Below are positions 17,746 to 26,687 of a stretch of 64,000 bases of DNA, one piece after another. Position 1 is the stretch's first letter. Each line of letters opens with the position of its first letter. Position numbers and translations under genes: made by a program. The DNA is from Desulfurivibrio sp044068625 (GTDB taxonomy: Bacteria; Desulfobacterota; Desulfobulbia; Desulfobulbales; Desulfurivibrionaceae): assembly GCF_044068625.1 (NCBI RefSeq), contig NZ_JBIPKH010000008.1, positions 51,362 through 115,361 on the forward strand. Reading direction: 5' to 3'. The notes beneath the pieces are model-generated. The model had not been told where the DNA came from, searched no databases, and saw only the letters and a list, made by a program, of their open reading frames with translations.

Positions 17746-19215
17746 TCAGAGGGTTCCCTGACTGCGATACTCGTTGAGCTTATTGCGCAGGGTGCGGACG
17801 CTGATTCCCAGCATTTTGGCGGCATGGGTCCGATTGTCCTCGGTTTTGCGCAGGGCCTGGAGAATCATCTGGCGCTCCACCTCCCGCAAACTCTGGCCGG
17901 TCAAGTCCGGCCCGGCATCGGGGCCGGGATCGACCTCCCCCAAAGCCGAGGGGGCGGAGGATCGGGGCGCGAAGGAGGGCGATTCCGGCGCGGGGGCGGC
18001 GGCAACATCGGGCGGCGGTTCCTCATCCCAGAAATCCCAGGGTTCCAAGGCCTCACCGCCACTGAGCAGCACCGCCCGCTCCACCAGATTTTCCATCTCC
18101 CGGACATTCCCCGGCCATTGATACTCAAGAAAGCGTTGCCGGGCCCCCTCCGAGATCTTTTTGGCCGGCTTGCGGTAGCGGGCGGTGTATTTTTCCACAA
18201 AGAAATCCGCCAGCAGGGGGATATCCTCCGGCCGCTCCCGCAGGGGCGGCAACCGGATGGGGATCACGTTGAGCCGGTAGAAGAGGTCTTCTCGAAACTC
18301 CCCGGCCTTGACCGCTTCAGCCAGATCCCGGTTGGTGGTGGCCAGCACATGCACATCGACCCGCACCGGCTCCTTGCCCCCCAGACGATCCACTTCCTCC
18401 TCCTGGAGAACCCGCAGCAGCTTGGCCTGCAGGTGGAGGGGGATTTCGCCGATCTCATCCAGGAGCAGGGTCCCGCCGCTGGCCAGTTCAAACTTCCCCT
18501 TCTTGGCCATCACCGCCCCGGTGAACGCCCCCTTTTCGTGGCCGAAAAGCTCGCTCTCCAACAAACCTTCGGGCAGGGCCGCGCAGTTGAGGGCCACAAA
18601 AGGACCGGCCTTGCGGTCACTGACATGGTGGATAAAACGGGCGAACACCTCCTTGCCGGTTCCCGATTCCCCCAGAACCAGCACCGTGGCCTTGCTGGAA
18701 GCCACCGCCCGGGCCCGCTCCAGCAGCCGGAGAAACTGGGGATCCTGGCCGATCACCTTCCGCTCGCCACCGCCGGCCTGGGCCGGGCCGGGCCCGGCAA
18801 CGGCCGCTTCCCCACTCCCGCCGGCCCGGGGCGAGGAGGTGGGGGGGGCAACTCGCTCCCGCAAAACCTTCTTCACGGTCTCCTCGATCACCTCCACCGG
18901 AAAAGGCTTGAGGATATAATCAACGGCCCCCCGCTTCATCGCCTCCACCGCCGTCTCCACCGTGGCGTAACCGGTGATGATCACCACCGGCAGAGCCGGA
19001 TGCAGCTCCTTGATCCGGCGCAGCATCTCGATCCCGTCCATCTCCGGCATCCGAATGTCGGTGATCACCAGGTCCGGCTCGGACTTGGCCAGCAGGGTCA
19101 GGGCCATCCGCCCGTTCTCCGCCACCGTCACCTCGTATCCCCCCCGGCTCAAGGCCTCGTAGAGGGCAACCCGCATGTTCTGTTCGTCATCAACGACCAG
19201 TATCTTTCGGCCCAT
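17746..19215 (-). CDS. FlrC/FleR-like sigma-54-dependent flagellar response regulator
   Basis: NtrC-type activator of 489 residues. A receiver domain (residues 1-120) has the DD pair at 9-10, phospho-acceptor Asp53 and Lys in ILKPF. The AAA+ domain has GESGTGKE, an intact sigma-54-contacting GAFTGA loop, GGTLLLDEIGE and the R-finger region. A proline/alanine-rich linker leads to a Fis-type helix-turn-helix at the C-terminus (THAAKMLGISVRTLRNKLNEY). By synteny with FlrC it should activate the RpoN promoters at 17728 and 10586. Its cognate kinase gene lies immediately upstream. Confidence 0.92.
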   Translation of the reverse strand: MGRKILVVDDEQNMRVALYEALSRGGYEVTVAENGRMALTLLAKSEPDLVITDIRMPEMDGIEMLRRIKELHPALPVVIITGYATVETAVEAMKRGAVDYILKPFPVEVIEETVKKVLRERVAPPTSSPRAGGSGEAAVAGPGPAQAGGGERKVIGQDPQFLRLLERARAVASSKATVLVLGESGTGKEVFARFIHHVSDRKAGPFVALNCAALPEGLLESELFGHEKGAFTGAVMAKKGKFELASGGTLLLDEIGEIPLHLQAKLLRVLQEEEVDRLGGKEPVRVDVHVLATTNRDLAEAVKAGEFREDLFYRLNVIPIRLPPLRERPEDIPLLADFFVEKYTARYRKPAKKISEGARQRFLEYQWPGNVREMENLVERAVLLSGGEALEPWDFWDEEPPPDVAAAPAPESPSFAPRSSAPSALGEVDPGPDAGPDLTGQSLREVERQMILQALRKTEDNRTHAAKMLGISVRTLRNKLNEYRSQGTL

Positions 19216-19246
19216 ATTCCATTTCCCGTTTTACCTGCCTTAACCG

Positions 19247-20326
19247 TCAGTAGGGCAAAAGGACCGTAAAAACCGAACCAGCCCCCGGTTCACTGTCCAC
19301 CCGAATAAACCCCCGGTGACTCTCGACAATATGATGGACAATGGCCAGTCCCAGCCCCTTGCCCCCCTTCTTGGTGGTGAAGAAGGGATCGAAAATTTTA
19401 TCGCGGTCGCCGGCGGCGATCCCCCGGCCCCGATCCAGCAGGCGAACCTCCAGCATGGCGGGCCTCCCACCACCGGCCTCCAGGCTGCGGGTGGACAGTT
19501 CCACCGTCCCCGCCCCCTCCATGCTTTCCAGGGCATTCATGCCGAGGTTGAGCAACATCTGCTCCAGCAAGCCGGGATCAGCCACTATCTCCTCCAACCG
19601 ATGATTATAAGTGGTCAGAAAATCAACCCCGGCGGCCTCACCCAGGGGGGCCAGGGCGGCCAAAACCCGCTCCAGCCATGAGCGGATCACCACCCCCCGC
19701 TTTTCCGGCCGGGGTTGGGCGGCAAAGGTCAGGGTGTTGTCCAGCAGGTGGTTCATGGTCCGGATGGCGGCCAGCATCTGATTGGTAAGTCGCTGATAAT
19801 CTGGATCTTCCCCCAGATCGCGACGCAGCATTGAGGCATAAAGTTCCAGCCCCCCCAAGGGATTACGCAACTCCTGGCTCAGGGAAACCGCCATATCCTG
19901 AATGGCGGCAAAGCGGCGGCAGCGGTCGAGATGGGGTTCAACCATGGCCGGGTAGGTTACATCCTCCAGGGAGAGAAAAAAACCGCCCACGCCAAAGAAG
20001 GGACTCTGCAGTTCATTTCGGGCAATCAGCAGATAACGGTGACCGGCCTCACCGGGGGTGGCCTGATCCACCATCATTTTGCCGCCGGCCCGGCCCAAGG
20101 GCAGCATGGCGGCGGCCTCCAGCCCCAGGGTCCGTCCCAGCAAATCCCAGCAGGAGCGCCCCTGGATCGAAGCCCCGGCAAAGCCCAGCAGGGTGGCGGC
20201 CTGCCGATTGGCGGCCAACAGTTGCCCCTGGCGGTCGGCCAGCAACAGGCCTCCGGGAATGCTTTCGATCATCGCGAAGAAAAATTCCCGCAGTTGATCT
20301 GGTTTATCGAAGGATAACAAGGTCAT
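19247..20326 (-). CDS. FlrB/FleS-like histidine kinase with Gln in place of the H-box His
   Basis: Soluble 359-residue sensor with an N-terminal PAS domain (about 10-125), a HisKA-like dimerisation helix and a HATPase_c domain (N box NLGMNALESMEG, G1 DRGRGIAAGD, FFTTKKGGKGLGLAI). The H-box reads SLSQELRNPLGGLELYASML. The residue where kinases have the phosphorylated His is Gln151 (codon CAG at 19874-19876); the rest of the box and the ATP-binding domain are intact. It sits directly before the FlrC-like regulator gene, the usual kinase position. Whether it signals without the His is unknown; a base-calling error is possible. Confidence 0.88.
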   Translation of the reverse strand: MTLLSFDKPDQLREFFFAMIESIPGGLLLADRQGQLLAANRQAATLLGFAGASIQGRSCWDLLGRTLGLEAAAMLPLGRAGGKMMVDQATPGEAGHRYLLIARNELQSPFFGVGGFFLSLEDVTYPAMVEPHLDRCRRFAAIQDMAVSLSQELRNPLGGLELYASMLRRDLGEDPDYQRLTNQMLAAIRTMNHLLDNTLTFAAQPRPEKRGVVIRSWLERVLAALAPLGEAAGVDFLTTYNHRLEEIVADPGLLEQMLLNLGMNALESMEGAGTVELSTRSLEAGGGRPAMLEVRLLDRGRGIAAGDRDKIFDPFFTTKKGGKGLGLAIVHHIVESHRGFIRVDSEPGAGSVFTVLLPY

Positions 20327-20338
20327 TGCAACTGGCGA

Positions 20339-22417
20339 CTATTGAGTAAAGAGGCTGCGCATTCCCTCCGTGGCCTCCACGATATCCAACTGATTAAGCT
20401 GCTGACGGGCCATTTTGCCCAGCAGTTGATCCGGGCCGGCGGCGGCGGCCAGGTGCCGGCGGGCTTCATCACGGGCCGGTTGGTCACCCTTGGCCAGCAG
20501 CGCCCCCAAATGAAAGCTGATAGCCTGAAAATCCTCGCCCTCCCGGGGCATAGCCTCGGCCAGGCCAGCGCCGTAAACCGCCTGGGCCTGGTCCGTCAGC
20601 CCCAGGCGCCGCAGACCATCCCCGCTCCGGCGATACCAGGCCTGGGCCAGCTCGGGGCCCAACCAACCCTCCCCCAGGCCGCGGGCCAGCACCGACGGCA
20701 TCTCATTGAAAAGCTCCAGGGCCGCCATGGTCCGCAACAGGGAGGGCAGAGCCTCCCCCCACCGCGGAACCGCCTCCGGAGAAGCGAGGGCTTGGCGGAA
20801 AAATCCCCACGCCTCCTGATGGCGCTGTTGCCGCGCGCGCAAAGTCCCGCTGAGGGCCTGGGCCTCGGCCAGTCGGGCCGGTTGCTCGGCATAAATCCGG
20901 CGCAGATGGGTGAGGAGGCGATCGGCGGCGGCGAAATCCCCCAGGGCAAAGTAAACCAGGACTCGCCGATAATAGAGTTCGGCCAACTCCTGATCACTCA
21001 GGGTCCCGGCCAGGGCCCGGTAATAAACCACCGCCGCCTGCTCATAAAGCGCCAGCTCTTCCATGGCCCTGCCGATGAGAACACGGAGCCGGCCGGGCTG
21101 ATAGTTTCGCACATGCTGGTGTTCGTTGATATAAAGGTGGTGGATCCGCTCATATTCACCCCGCCGGAGCAGCTCCTCGATGAGAAAAACCAGCAAATCG
21201 CCGGTCCGGCCGGGGTTAAATCCAGGCCCCTCCTGCGGGGCGGCATGGCGGATATAGGCGCGGGCCTGCTCCAGGGCCTCCTCCAGATCACCCCGGGCCT
21301 TGAGGCGAAGCAGCAGGCCGTAACGGGCTTCCTGGGCAATCGGGTCCAGCCCGTACTGATCAATGACCGCCAGGTAAGGATAATCACCAACCCGGTCGGC
21401 GGGATCCCGTCGCGGCCGCCACTGCTCCTGCTGCCGGACCGGATCATCAAGGAACTGGGCCTGACGGAAGCGGGCCAGAACCACCGCCCGTTCCCCGGCT
21501 CCCCCCTCGTCGACAACCCGCTGATAAAGACGCTGGGCCGGAGCGTGATCGCCCTGGCGATAATAGCTTTCCCCCAGGGCGAACAGGGCCTCGGTCCGGC
21601 GAGGAGATAGGGGCGAGAGGTTGACAAAGCGCCAGAGCTGCTCCCGGGCCTCCTCCTCCCGCCCCAAACGCCCGTTGGCCAACCCCAGCATCAACAGCAG
21701 TTCGGGGTTTTCCAGATGATAATCGGCGGGGGAAATCTTGACGATACGCTCCAGGGTGGTCAAGGCCAGCAGATGCTCCCCCTGAATCTCATAGGCCTGC
21801 CGCAGGCCGAACAAGGCTTTTAGTCTGAGTTCTTCATCCGGCTCCCGGGTCAAATCGTTGAGCAGGGGCACCGCCTCCTCCACCCGGCCCACCTCCAACA
21901 AGGTTATGGCCTGCCAGTAGCGGGAAAGGGGCAGCAAGGGGTAATCGGCATAGCGCTGCGCGAACAACCTGAAATAGGTGAGGGCCTCCCGGAAAAAGCG
22001 CATCCGGAAATAGCTGATGCCAATCTCCAGATGGGCCTCATCCCGATGGTCGGCGGCGGGGTATTCGGTGCTGTAACGGTGAAAAAGATCACGAACCCGC
22101 TCCCAGTCGGGATCCTTCTCCTGCTCGGCGGCCTTGCGGCGCATCTGGGCGGCCCGCCACAGGGACTCCTCGGCGAATTCCGAACGGGAAAACTCCCGGT
22201 GCAGGCGTTCAAAATGGCTGGCGGCTTCGTCCCACCTCTCCTCAACGGCGGCGGCGGTGGCCCGCTCCCAGAGGTCCCGGACGGAGGGCCTTTCCTGGCT
22301 GGCCACTCCGGAAGCGGCCAGCAGCAGGAGCAACCCCAGCAGCAGAGCCGGCGCCCAAAATCGGGCCACGGGTGGGGGCAAGATCGACAACGCTGTCCAG
22401 TCAGACTTTTGACGCAT
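20339..22417 (-). CDS. Large TPR-repeat protein, N-terminal membrane anchor or signal
   Basis: A 692-residue protein with an N-terminal hydrophobic segment (about residues 20-39, rich in Leu) that may be a signal peptide or anchor, so most of it is probably periplasmic. The remainder is helical repeats of TPR/BamD type, for example WDEAASHFERLHREFSRSEFAEESLWRAAQ and ALFALGESYYRQGDHAPAQRLYQRVV. No enzyme motif was seen. Its ATG overlaps the end of the FlrA-like gene by 17 bases and it ends 12 bases before the FlrB-like kinase gene, so it is embedded in the flagellar regulatory operon. Function not known. Confidence 0.85.
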   Translation of the reverse strand: MRQKSDWTALSILPPPVARFWAPALLLGLLLLLAASGVASQERPSVRDLWERATAAAVEERWDEAASHFERLHREFSRSEFAEESLWRAAQMRRKAAEQEKDPDWERVRDLFHRYSTEYPAADHRDEAHLEIGISYFRMRFFREALTYFRLFAQRYADYPLLPLSRYWQAITLLEVGRVEEAVPLLNDLTREPDEELRLKALFGLRQAYEIQGEHLLALTTLERIVKISPADYHLENPELLLMLGLANGRLGREEEAREQLWRFVNLSPLSPRRTEALFALGESYYRQGDHAPAQRLYQRVVDEGGAGERAVVLARFRQAQFLDDPVRQQEQWRPRRDPADRVGDYPYLAVIDQYGLDPIAQEARYGLLLRLKARGDLEEALEQARAYIRHAAPQEGPGFNPGRTGDLLVFLIEELLRRGEYERIHHLYINEHQHVRNYQPGRLRVLIGRAMEELALYEQAAVVYYRALAGTLSDQELAELYYRRVLVYFALGDFAAADRLLTHLRRIYAEQPARLAEAQALSGTLRARQQRHQEAWGFFRQALASPEAVPRWGEALPSLLRTMAALELFNEMPSVLARGLGEGWLGPELAQAWYRRSGDGLRRLGLTDQAQAVYGAGLAEAMPREGEDFQAISFHLGALLAKGDQPARDEARRHLAAAAGPDQLLGKMARQQLNQLDIVEATEGMRSLFTQ

Positions 22418-23525
22418 CTTGGGGCTCGGTCAGGTTGTAGCGCTTCATCTTCTCCAGCAGGGTGGTACGATTAACATTGAGCAGCTTGGCGGCGCGGTTC
22501 TTGACCCAGCCGGTTTGCTCCATGGCCCGGACAATCAAAACCTTCTCAAATTCAGCCACCCGCTCGCTCAAAACAAAACCGCTGGGGGGAATCAACCAGC
22601 GGCCGGAACCGGGATCGCCGCCAACCACGGCCGCCGCGAACTCGGCGGGATTGCCCACCGGAGTTGCCGCCGTCCGCTCCCCGCTCTCCCCGTCGGCGGA
22701 GACGCGGGAAGCCGGCACCGGCGAGGCGGCCAGCAGCCGCTCGGGCAGATCCTCAACCCCCAGCTGGCGGCCGGAGGAGAGGATTACCATCCGCTCCATC
22801 AGGTTCTCCAGCTCCCGCACATTACCGGGCCAGTGGTAAGCCAGCAGACACTCCATGGCCCGGGGATGCAATCCGGTGATCTTGGTCCGACGCGAACGGT
22901 TGCAGCGGGCGATAAAATGATCGATCAACAACGGGATATCGGAAACCCGCTCCCGCAGGGGCGGGGTTTCGATGGGGATTACGTTGAGACGATAGTAGAG
23001 GTCTTCCCGGAAGTTGCCCCGGCTGACCTCCTCCTCCAGATCGCGGTTGGTGGCGGCCACCACCCGGAAATCGGAGACGATGGTCCGGGTCCCTCCCACC
23101 CGCTCAAATTTCTTCTCCTGCAGAACCCGCAGCAGCTTGACCTGGAGCATCGGACTCATCTCCGCAATCTCATCGAGAAAGACTGTGCCGCCGTCGGCCA
23201 GCTCGAAGCGACCGGGCCGGGTGCGGACAGCATGGGTGAAAGCCCCCCGTTCATGGCCGAAAAGTTCACTTTCCAACAGCTCCGCCGGGATTGCCCCACA
23301 GTTCACGGCAACAAAAGGCCCCTGCCGACGCCCCCCTTCCTGATGCAAAGCCTGGGCCACCAGCTCCTTGCCGGTCCCCGATTCCCCCCGGACCAGCACC
23401 GTGGTGTCGGCATCGGCCACCTTGCGAATCAAGCTGAAAACATGTTGGATTTTATCGCTTGTTCCAATAATGGCCGCGCATCCTTCCGTCGTCAACGCCC
23501 CGTTATCGATCTCTCCCTCGGTCAT
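22401..23525 (-). CDS. FlrA/FleQ-like sigma-54 activator (AAA+ and Fis domains, no receiver)
   Basis: Probable master flagellar activator of 374 residues. It lacks an N-terminal receiver and starts almost directly with the AAA+ domain: GESGTGKE (about 48-55), GGTVFLDEIAEMSP, and WPGNVRELENLMERM. The sigma-54 loop reads GAFTHA (residues 94-99) instead of GAFTGA. The C-terminal Fis-type helix-turn-helix is NRAAKLLNVNRTTLLEKMKRY. I chose the ATG at 23525 with AGGTGG upstream; the longer TTG start at 23591 would begin upstream of the predicted transcription start. First gene of the flagellar regulatory operon. Confidence 0.88.
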   Translation of the reverse strand: MTEGEIDNGALTTEGCAAIIGTSDKIQHVFSLIRKVADADTTVLVRGESGTGKELVAQALHQEGGRRQGPFVAVNCGAIPAELLESELFGHERGAFTHAVRTRPGRFELADGGTVFLDEIAEMSPMLQVKLLRVLQEKKFERVGGTRTIVSDFRVVAATNRDLEEEVSRGNFREDLYYRLNVIPIETPPLRERVSDIPLLIDHFIARCNRSRRTKITGLHPRAMECLLAYHWPGNVRELENLMERMVILSSGRQLGVEDLPERLLAASPVPASRVSADGESGERTAATPVGNPAEFAAAVVGGDPGSGRWLIPPSGFVLSERVAEFEKVLIVRAMEQTGWVKNRAAKLLNVNRTTLLEKMKRYNLTEPQDASKV

Positions 23526-23582
23526 CCCCACCACCTCGGATACTAAAAAATGTTTATTAATTTCGGAAGTTATGTTTGTATG

Positions 23583-23612
23583 TCTATACAATAACGCTTA
23601 AAACAGTGTCAA
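23583..23612 (-). promoter_or_regulatory. Sigma-70 type promoter for the FlrA-like operon
   Basis: On the minus strand TTGACA (23607-23612) is followed after 18 bases by TATAGA (23583-23588), in an AT-rich stretch unlike the rest of the window. It would give a leader of about 50 bases before the ATG at 23525. A vegetative promoter fits the top tier of the flagellar hierarchy. Confidence 0.6.
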
Positions 23613-23720
23613 TTTTTTTTCACCATGGTTATGGTATTCGCCGCGAAACAGACGTGAACAAGGCTGGGAACTGCCAGTCAACATGCGGTTTTTAAAGCAA
23701 AAAATGGGCCTGTCATCAAT

Positions 23721-24428
23721 ATGAACAATTCCGTCCCGGTTTCCGACTTCACGGTTGAATGCCTGAAACTCGGCAAAACCTACCCCCCCGACATAACCGC
23801 CCTGCGCAATGTCTCCCTGACCGCCGCCCCCGGCGAGATTCTGTTCGTCACCGGGGTCAGCGGCGCCGGGAAAAGCACCCTGCTCAAGCTGATTTGCCGC
23901 CGGGAGTCCCCCAGTGGCGGCATGGTGATGCTGTTCGGCCAAAACCTGGCCCGGATCGGCAGCGCCGAAATGCAGCTGATCCGCCGCCGCATCGGGGTGG
24001 CCTATCAGGATTTCCGCCTGCTGCCCGATCTGAGTGTTATGCGTAACGTGGCGATGGCCATGGAGGTGGACTATCGCCCCCGCCGCATTGTCCGTCAACG
24101 GGTGGGCCGGTTGCTGGAGCAGCTGGGCCTGGCCGACAAAGAGCGGCGCCCGGTATCGGACCTCTCCTTGGGAGAGCAGCAACGGGTGGCCGTCGCCCGG
24201 GCCGCCGCCAACCAGCCGGCGCTCCTGCTGGCCGACGAACCCACCGGCAACCTGGACGAAAAAAGCGGCGCCCTGGTCATGGCCCTGTTTCGGGAGCTGG
24301 CCGCCGCCGGCACCACCGTAATCGCCGCCACCCACGACGAAAAACTCCACCGCGACAGCGGTCATCAAGTGTTGCGCCTGGAGCGCGGTTTTTTAGTGGA
24401 AGATACCCGTCATGAAAAAGCATACTAA
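23721..24428 (+). CDS. ftsE: Cell-division ABC ATPase FtsE
   Basis: ATPase half of the FtsEX complex, which transmits ATP-driven conformational change across the inner membrane to activate septal peptidoglycan hydrolases. The 235 residues contain Walker A GVSGAGKST, a Q-loop (AYQDFRLLPDLSVMRNV, typical of FtsE), the signature LSLGEQQR (Leu where most ABC proteins have Gly) and Walker B LLLADEPTGNLD. It overlaps ftsX by 17 bases. No strong ribosome-binding site is visible before the ATG. Confidence 0.95.
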   Translation: MNNSVPVSDFTVECLKLGKTYPPDITALRNVSLTAAPGEILFVTGVSGAGKSTLLKLICRRESPSGGMVMLFGQNLARIGSAEMQLIRRRIGVAYQDFRLLPDLSVMRNVAMAMEVDYRPRRIVRQRVGRLLEQLGLADKERRPVSDLSLGEQQRVAVARAAANQPALLLADEPTGNLDEKSGALVMALFRELAAAGTTVIAATHDEKLHRDSGHQVLRLERGFLVEDTRHEKAY

Positions 24429-25311
24429 TCCAATCCCCCAGATCCTGCGCCAAACCGGCAGCAACCTGGCCAAAACCTGGCCGACCCAGATCATGGGGTT
24501 GTTCACCGTGATGCTGGCGGTGTTGATCTTCTCCTTTTTCCTGCTGGTCCATCTCAATATGCTGGCCACCGGCGCCCGCCTGGGCGAGGAGATCCGGCTC
24601 ACCATCTATCTGGAGCGAGAGATCGAGCCGCCCCTGATGGCCCGCCTGGAACAGCAGATCCGCCAGTTCGGCGATATTGCCGAGGTTCGCTACACCTCCC
24701 GCCAGGAGGCCTTTGCCCGTTTTGCCGACCAGCTCGGCGAGGAGCGGGATATCCTCGACAATCTGGGCCCCGAGTTCCTCCCCCCCTCCATCGAGGTCAC
24801 CCCCAGACCCAGCCTGCGCAGCCCCGATGACCTTGAGCGGCTGGCCGCCCATCTGCTGACCCTGCCGGACACCACCAGGGTCCAGTACGGCCGGGAATGG
24901 TTGCAGCGTTTCAGCGCCTTCAACCGGGTGCTGCAGGTGGTGGTGCTGATCAGCGGGGCGCTGCTGATTCTCAACATGATTTTCACCATCTCCCACAGCA
25001 CCCGCCTGGCCATGGCCGCCCGCCGGGAAGAGATTGAAATCCTGCGTTTGCTGGGGGCCAGCCGCAGCTACATCAGCATTCCCTTTGTGGCCGAAGGCCT
25101 GCTCCAAGGCGGCCTGGGCTCGGGCCTGGGCACGGCCGCCCTCTGGCTGTTTTACCAGCGGATCGGCAATCCGGTGAACGAACCGGGCCTGCTGGGCCTG
25201 TTTACCCCCAGCTTTCTGCCCGTCCCGGTGATCGCCGGGATCATTATCGGCGGCACCCTGCTCTGTGTGGCCAGCAGCCTGCTCGTCGTCAACAAAGCCC
25301 TGCGGATCTAA
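24412..25311 (+). CDS. ftsX: Cell-division permease-like protein FtsX
   Basis: Membrane half of FtsEX, 299 residues. It has an N-terminal transmembrane helix (IMGLFTVMLAVLIFSFFLLV), a periplasmic extracellular loop (about 50-170) that binds the EnvC-type activator, then three more helices with the conserved REEIEILRLLGASRSYI motif. Starts within the end of ftsE, a common translational coupling for this pair. The next gene is the expected EnvC-like partner. Confidence 0.96.
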   Translation: MKKHTNPIPQILRQTGSNLAKTWPTQIMGLFTVMLAVLIFSFFLLVHLNMLATGARLGEEIRLTIYLEREIEPPLMARLEQQIRQFGDIAEVRYTSRQEAFARFADQLGEERDILDNLGPEFLPPSIEVTPRPSLRSPDDLERLAAHLLTLPDTTRVQYGREWLQRFSAFNRVLQVVVLISGALLILNMIFTISHSTRLAMAARREEIEILRLLGASRSYISIPFVAEGLLQGGLGSGLGTAALWLFYQRIGNPVNEPGLLGLFTPSFLPVPVIAGIIIGGTLLCVASSLLVVNKALRI

Positions 25312-25314
25312 ATA

Positions 25315-26574
25315 ATGGGGCCCCGACCGATCAACCGCCTGCTCTTGCCTGTCGTCCTGCTGGCCCTGTTGCTGGGCCAACTGCCCCTGGCGGCGGAGGA
25401 GGCCTCCCTTTACAAACGCCGCCCCCCCACCAGCGAAGATTACGCCCGACAGGGCGAAGATTACACCCGGCAGCTGGAACGGCTGCATCAAGGTCTGGCG
25501 GAACAGGAGGCCATGGCGGTGGAAGCCTGGCAACGGGAGCAAAGCCTTATGGCCGAACTGGCCCAACTCGATCATGAGTTAACGGTCCGCCAGGAACGCC
25601 AGGGGGAGTTGGAGGATCAGATCGTCCGCCAACGGGAGCTGATCGCCCGGCAGCGAGAGGCACTGGATCAGGCCCTGCAGGAGCTCAACCAGGCCGAGGA
25701 ACATCTCCGGGCCCGACTGGCCGCCGCCTACCGCATGGGGGCCACCGGCCTGCTCAATATCCTCTTTTCCGCCCAGTCCCTGCCGGAGCTGCTTGATTTC
25801 CAGGAAAGTTTTCACCATATCATCGAGCATGACCGTCACAGTTTCGCCCGCTATCGGCAAAACATCGCCAATCTGGAGGAAACCGGCCAGGAACTCGACC
25901 GGAAACAGGCGGAACTGCTGGCCATCAGCGAAGAGCTCCAGCGCCAGGAGGAGGAGCTCCAGAAAGCTCGTGGTCAGCACGCCGCCCTGCTGCGGAGGGT
26001 GCAGATTGAGAAGCAGCTCTACCAGCAGGCTCGCCAGGAGATCGCCCGGGCCACCGAAAAACTGCGCGCCGCCCTGACCGATCTCCAGGCCCGGATGGAG
26101 GTCGAAGCCGCCGCCCAGCGCCTGCGGCCTGCCCCATTAGCCGGCGATTTCGCCGCCCTGCGCGGCCGCCTGGTCCCGCCAACCAGCGGCCCCATCCTGA
26201 GCCGCTTCGGCCAGAAAGAGGTAACGGGCCGACCGACCGCCCTGCCCCGTGACCCCAGCAAAGGGATCACCATCGCCGGCGCTCCCGGGGCCGGCGTTTA
26301 CGCCCTGGCCCGGGGAACCGTCGCCTTTGCCGACAATGTCGAGGCCTACGGCAAAACGGTAATTATCGATCACGGCAACGAATATTTCAGCTTGGTGGCC
26401 GGCCTGGACGATATCCTGACCCTGCCCCGGGCGGAGGTGCGGCAGGGAGAAATTATCGGCCGCCTGAAAAATGATTCCGGCGAAGGGGCCGTCGCCACCG
26501 GACCGGTGCTCTATCTGGAGATTCGCTGGGGCCTGCGGCCCATCGATCCCCTGCCCTGGCTCAGAGGTCAATGA
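25315..26574 (+). CDS. envC: EnvC-like amidase activator with degenerate LytM domain
   Basis: Exported protein of 419 residues: signal peptide (about 1-27), long coiled coil (about 35-260) and a C-terminal LytM/M23-fold domain (about 280-418). The zinc-binding positions of active M23 peptidases are replaced: SKGITIAG where HxGxD is expected, and VLYLEIRWG where HLHFEIR is expected. This matches EnvC and related proteins, which activate N-acetylmuramyl-L-alanine amidases without cutting peptidoglycan themselves. It starts three bases after ftsX, the FtsX partner position. Confidence 0.9.
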   Translation: MGPRPINRLLLPVVLLALLLGQLPLAAEEASLYKRRPPTSEDYARQGEDYTRQLERLHQGLAEQEAMAVEAWQREQSLMAELAQLDHELTVRQERQGELEDQIVRQRELIARQREALDQALQELNQAEEHLRARLAAAYRMGATGLLNILFSAQSLPELLDFQESFHHIIEHDRHSFARYRQNIANLEETGQELDRKQAELLAISEELQRQEEELQKARGQHAALLRRVQIEKQLYQQARQEIARATEKLRAALTDLQARMEVEAAAQRLRPAPLAGDFAALRGRLVPPTSGPILSRFGQKEVTGRPTALPRDPSKGITIAGAPGAGVYALARGTVAFADNVEAYGKTVIIDHGNEYFSLVAGLDDILTLPRAEVRQGEIIGRLKNDSGEGAVATGPVLYLEIRWGLRPIDPLPWLRGQ

Positions 26575-26687
26575 CCAGTAGCTGTGGGCTCAGCAGGAAG
26601 GATAAAACATTGTCGAATGGGCACAAACATGCTACCCTGTGAAACGTTTTAAGTAATCTTTACTCAATTATCCATCGGGACCTCTCC

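Noticed and set aside
22401..23591. Longer FlrA-like protein from a TTG at 23591
   Set aside because: The TTG lies upstream of the predicted transcription start and lacks a ribosome-binding site, whereas the ATG at 23525 has AGGTGG.
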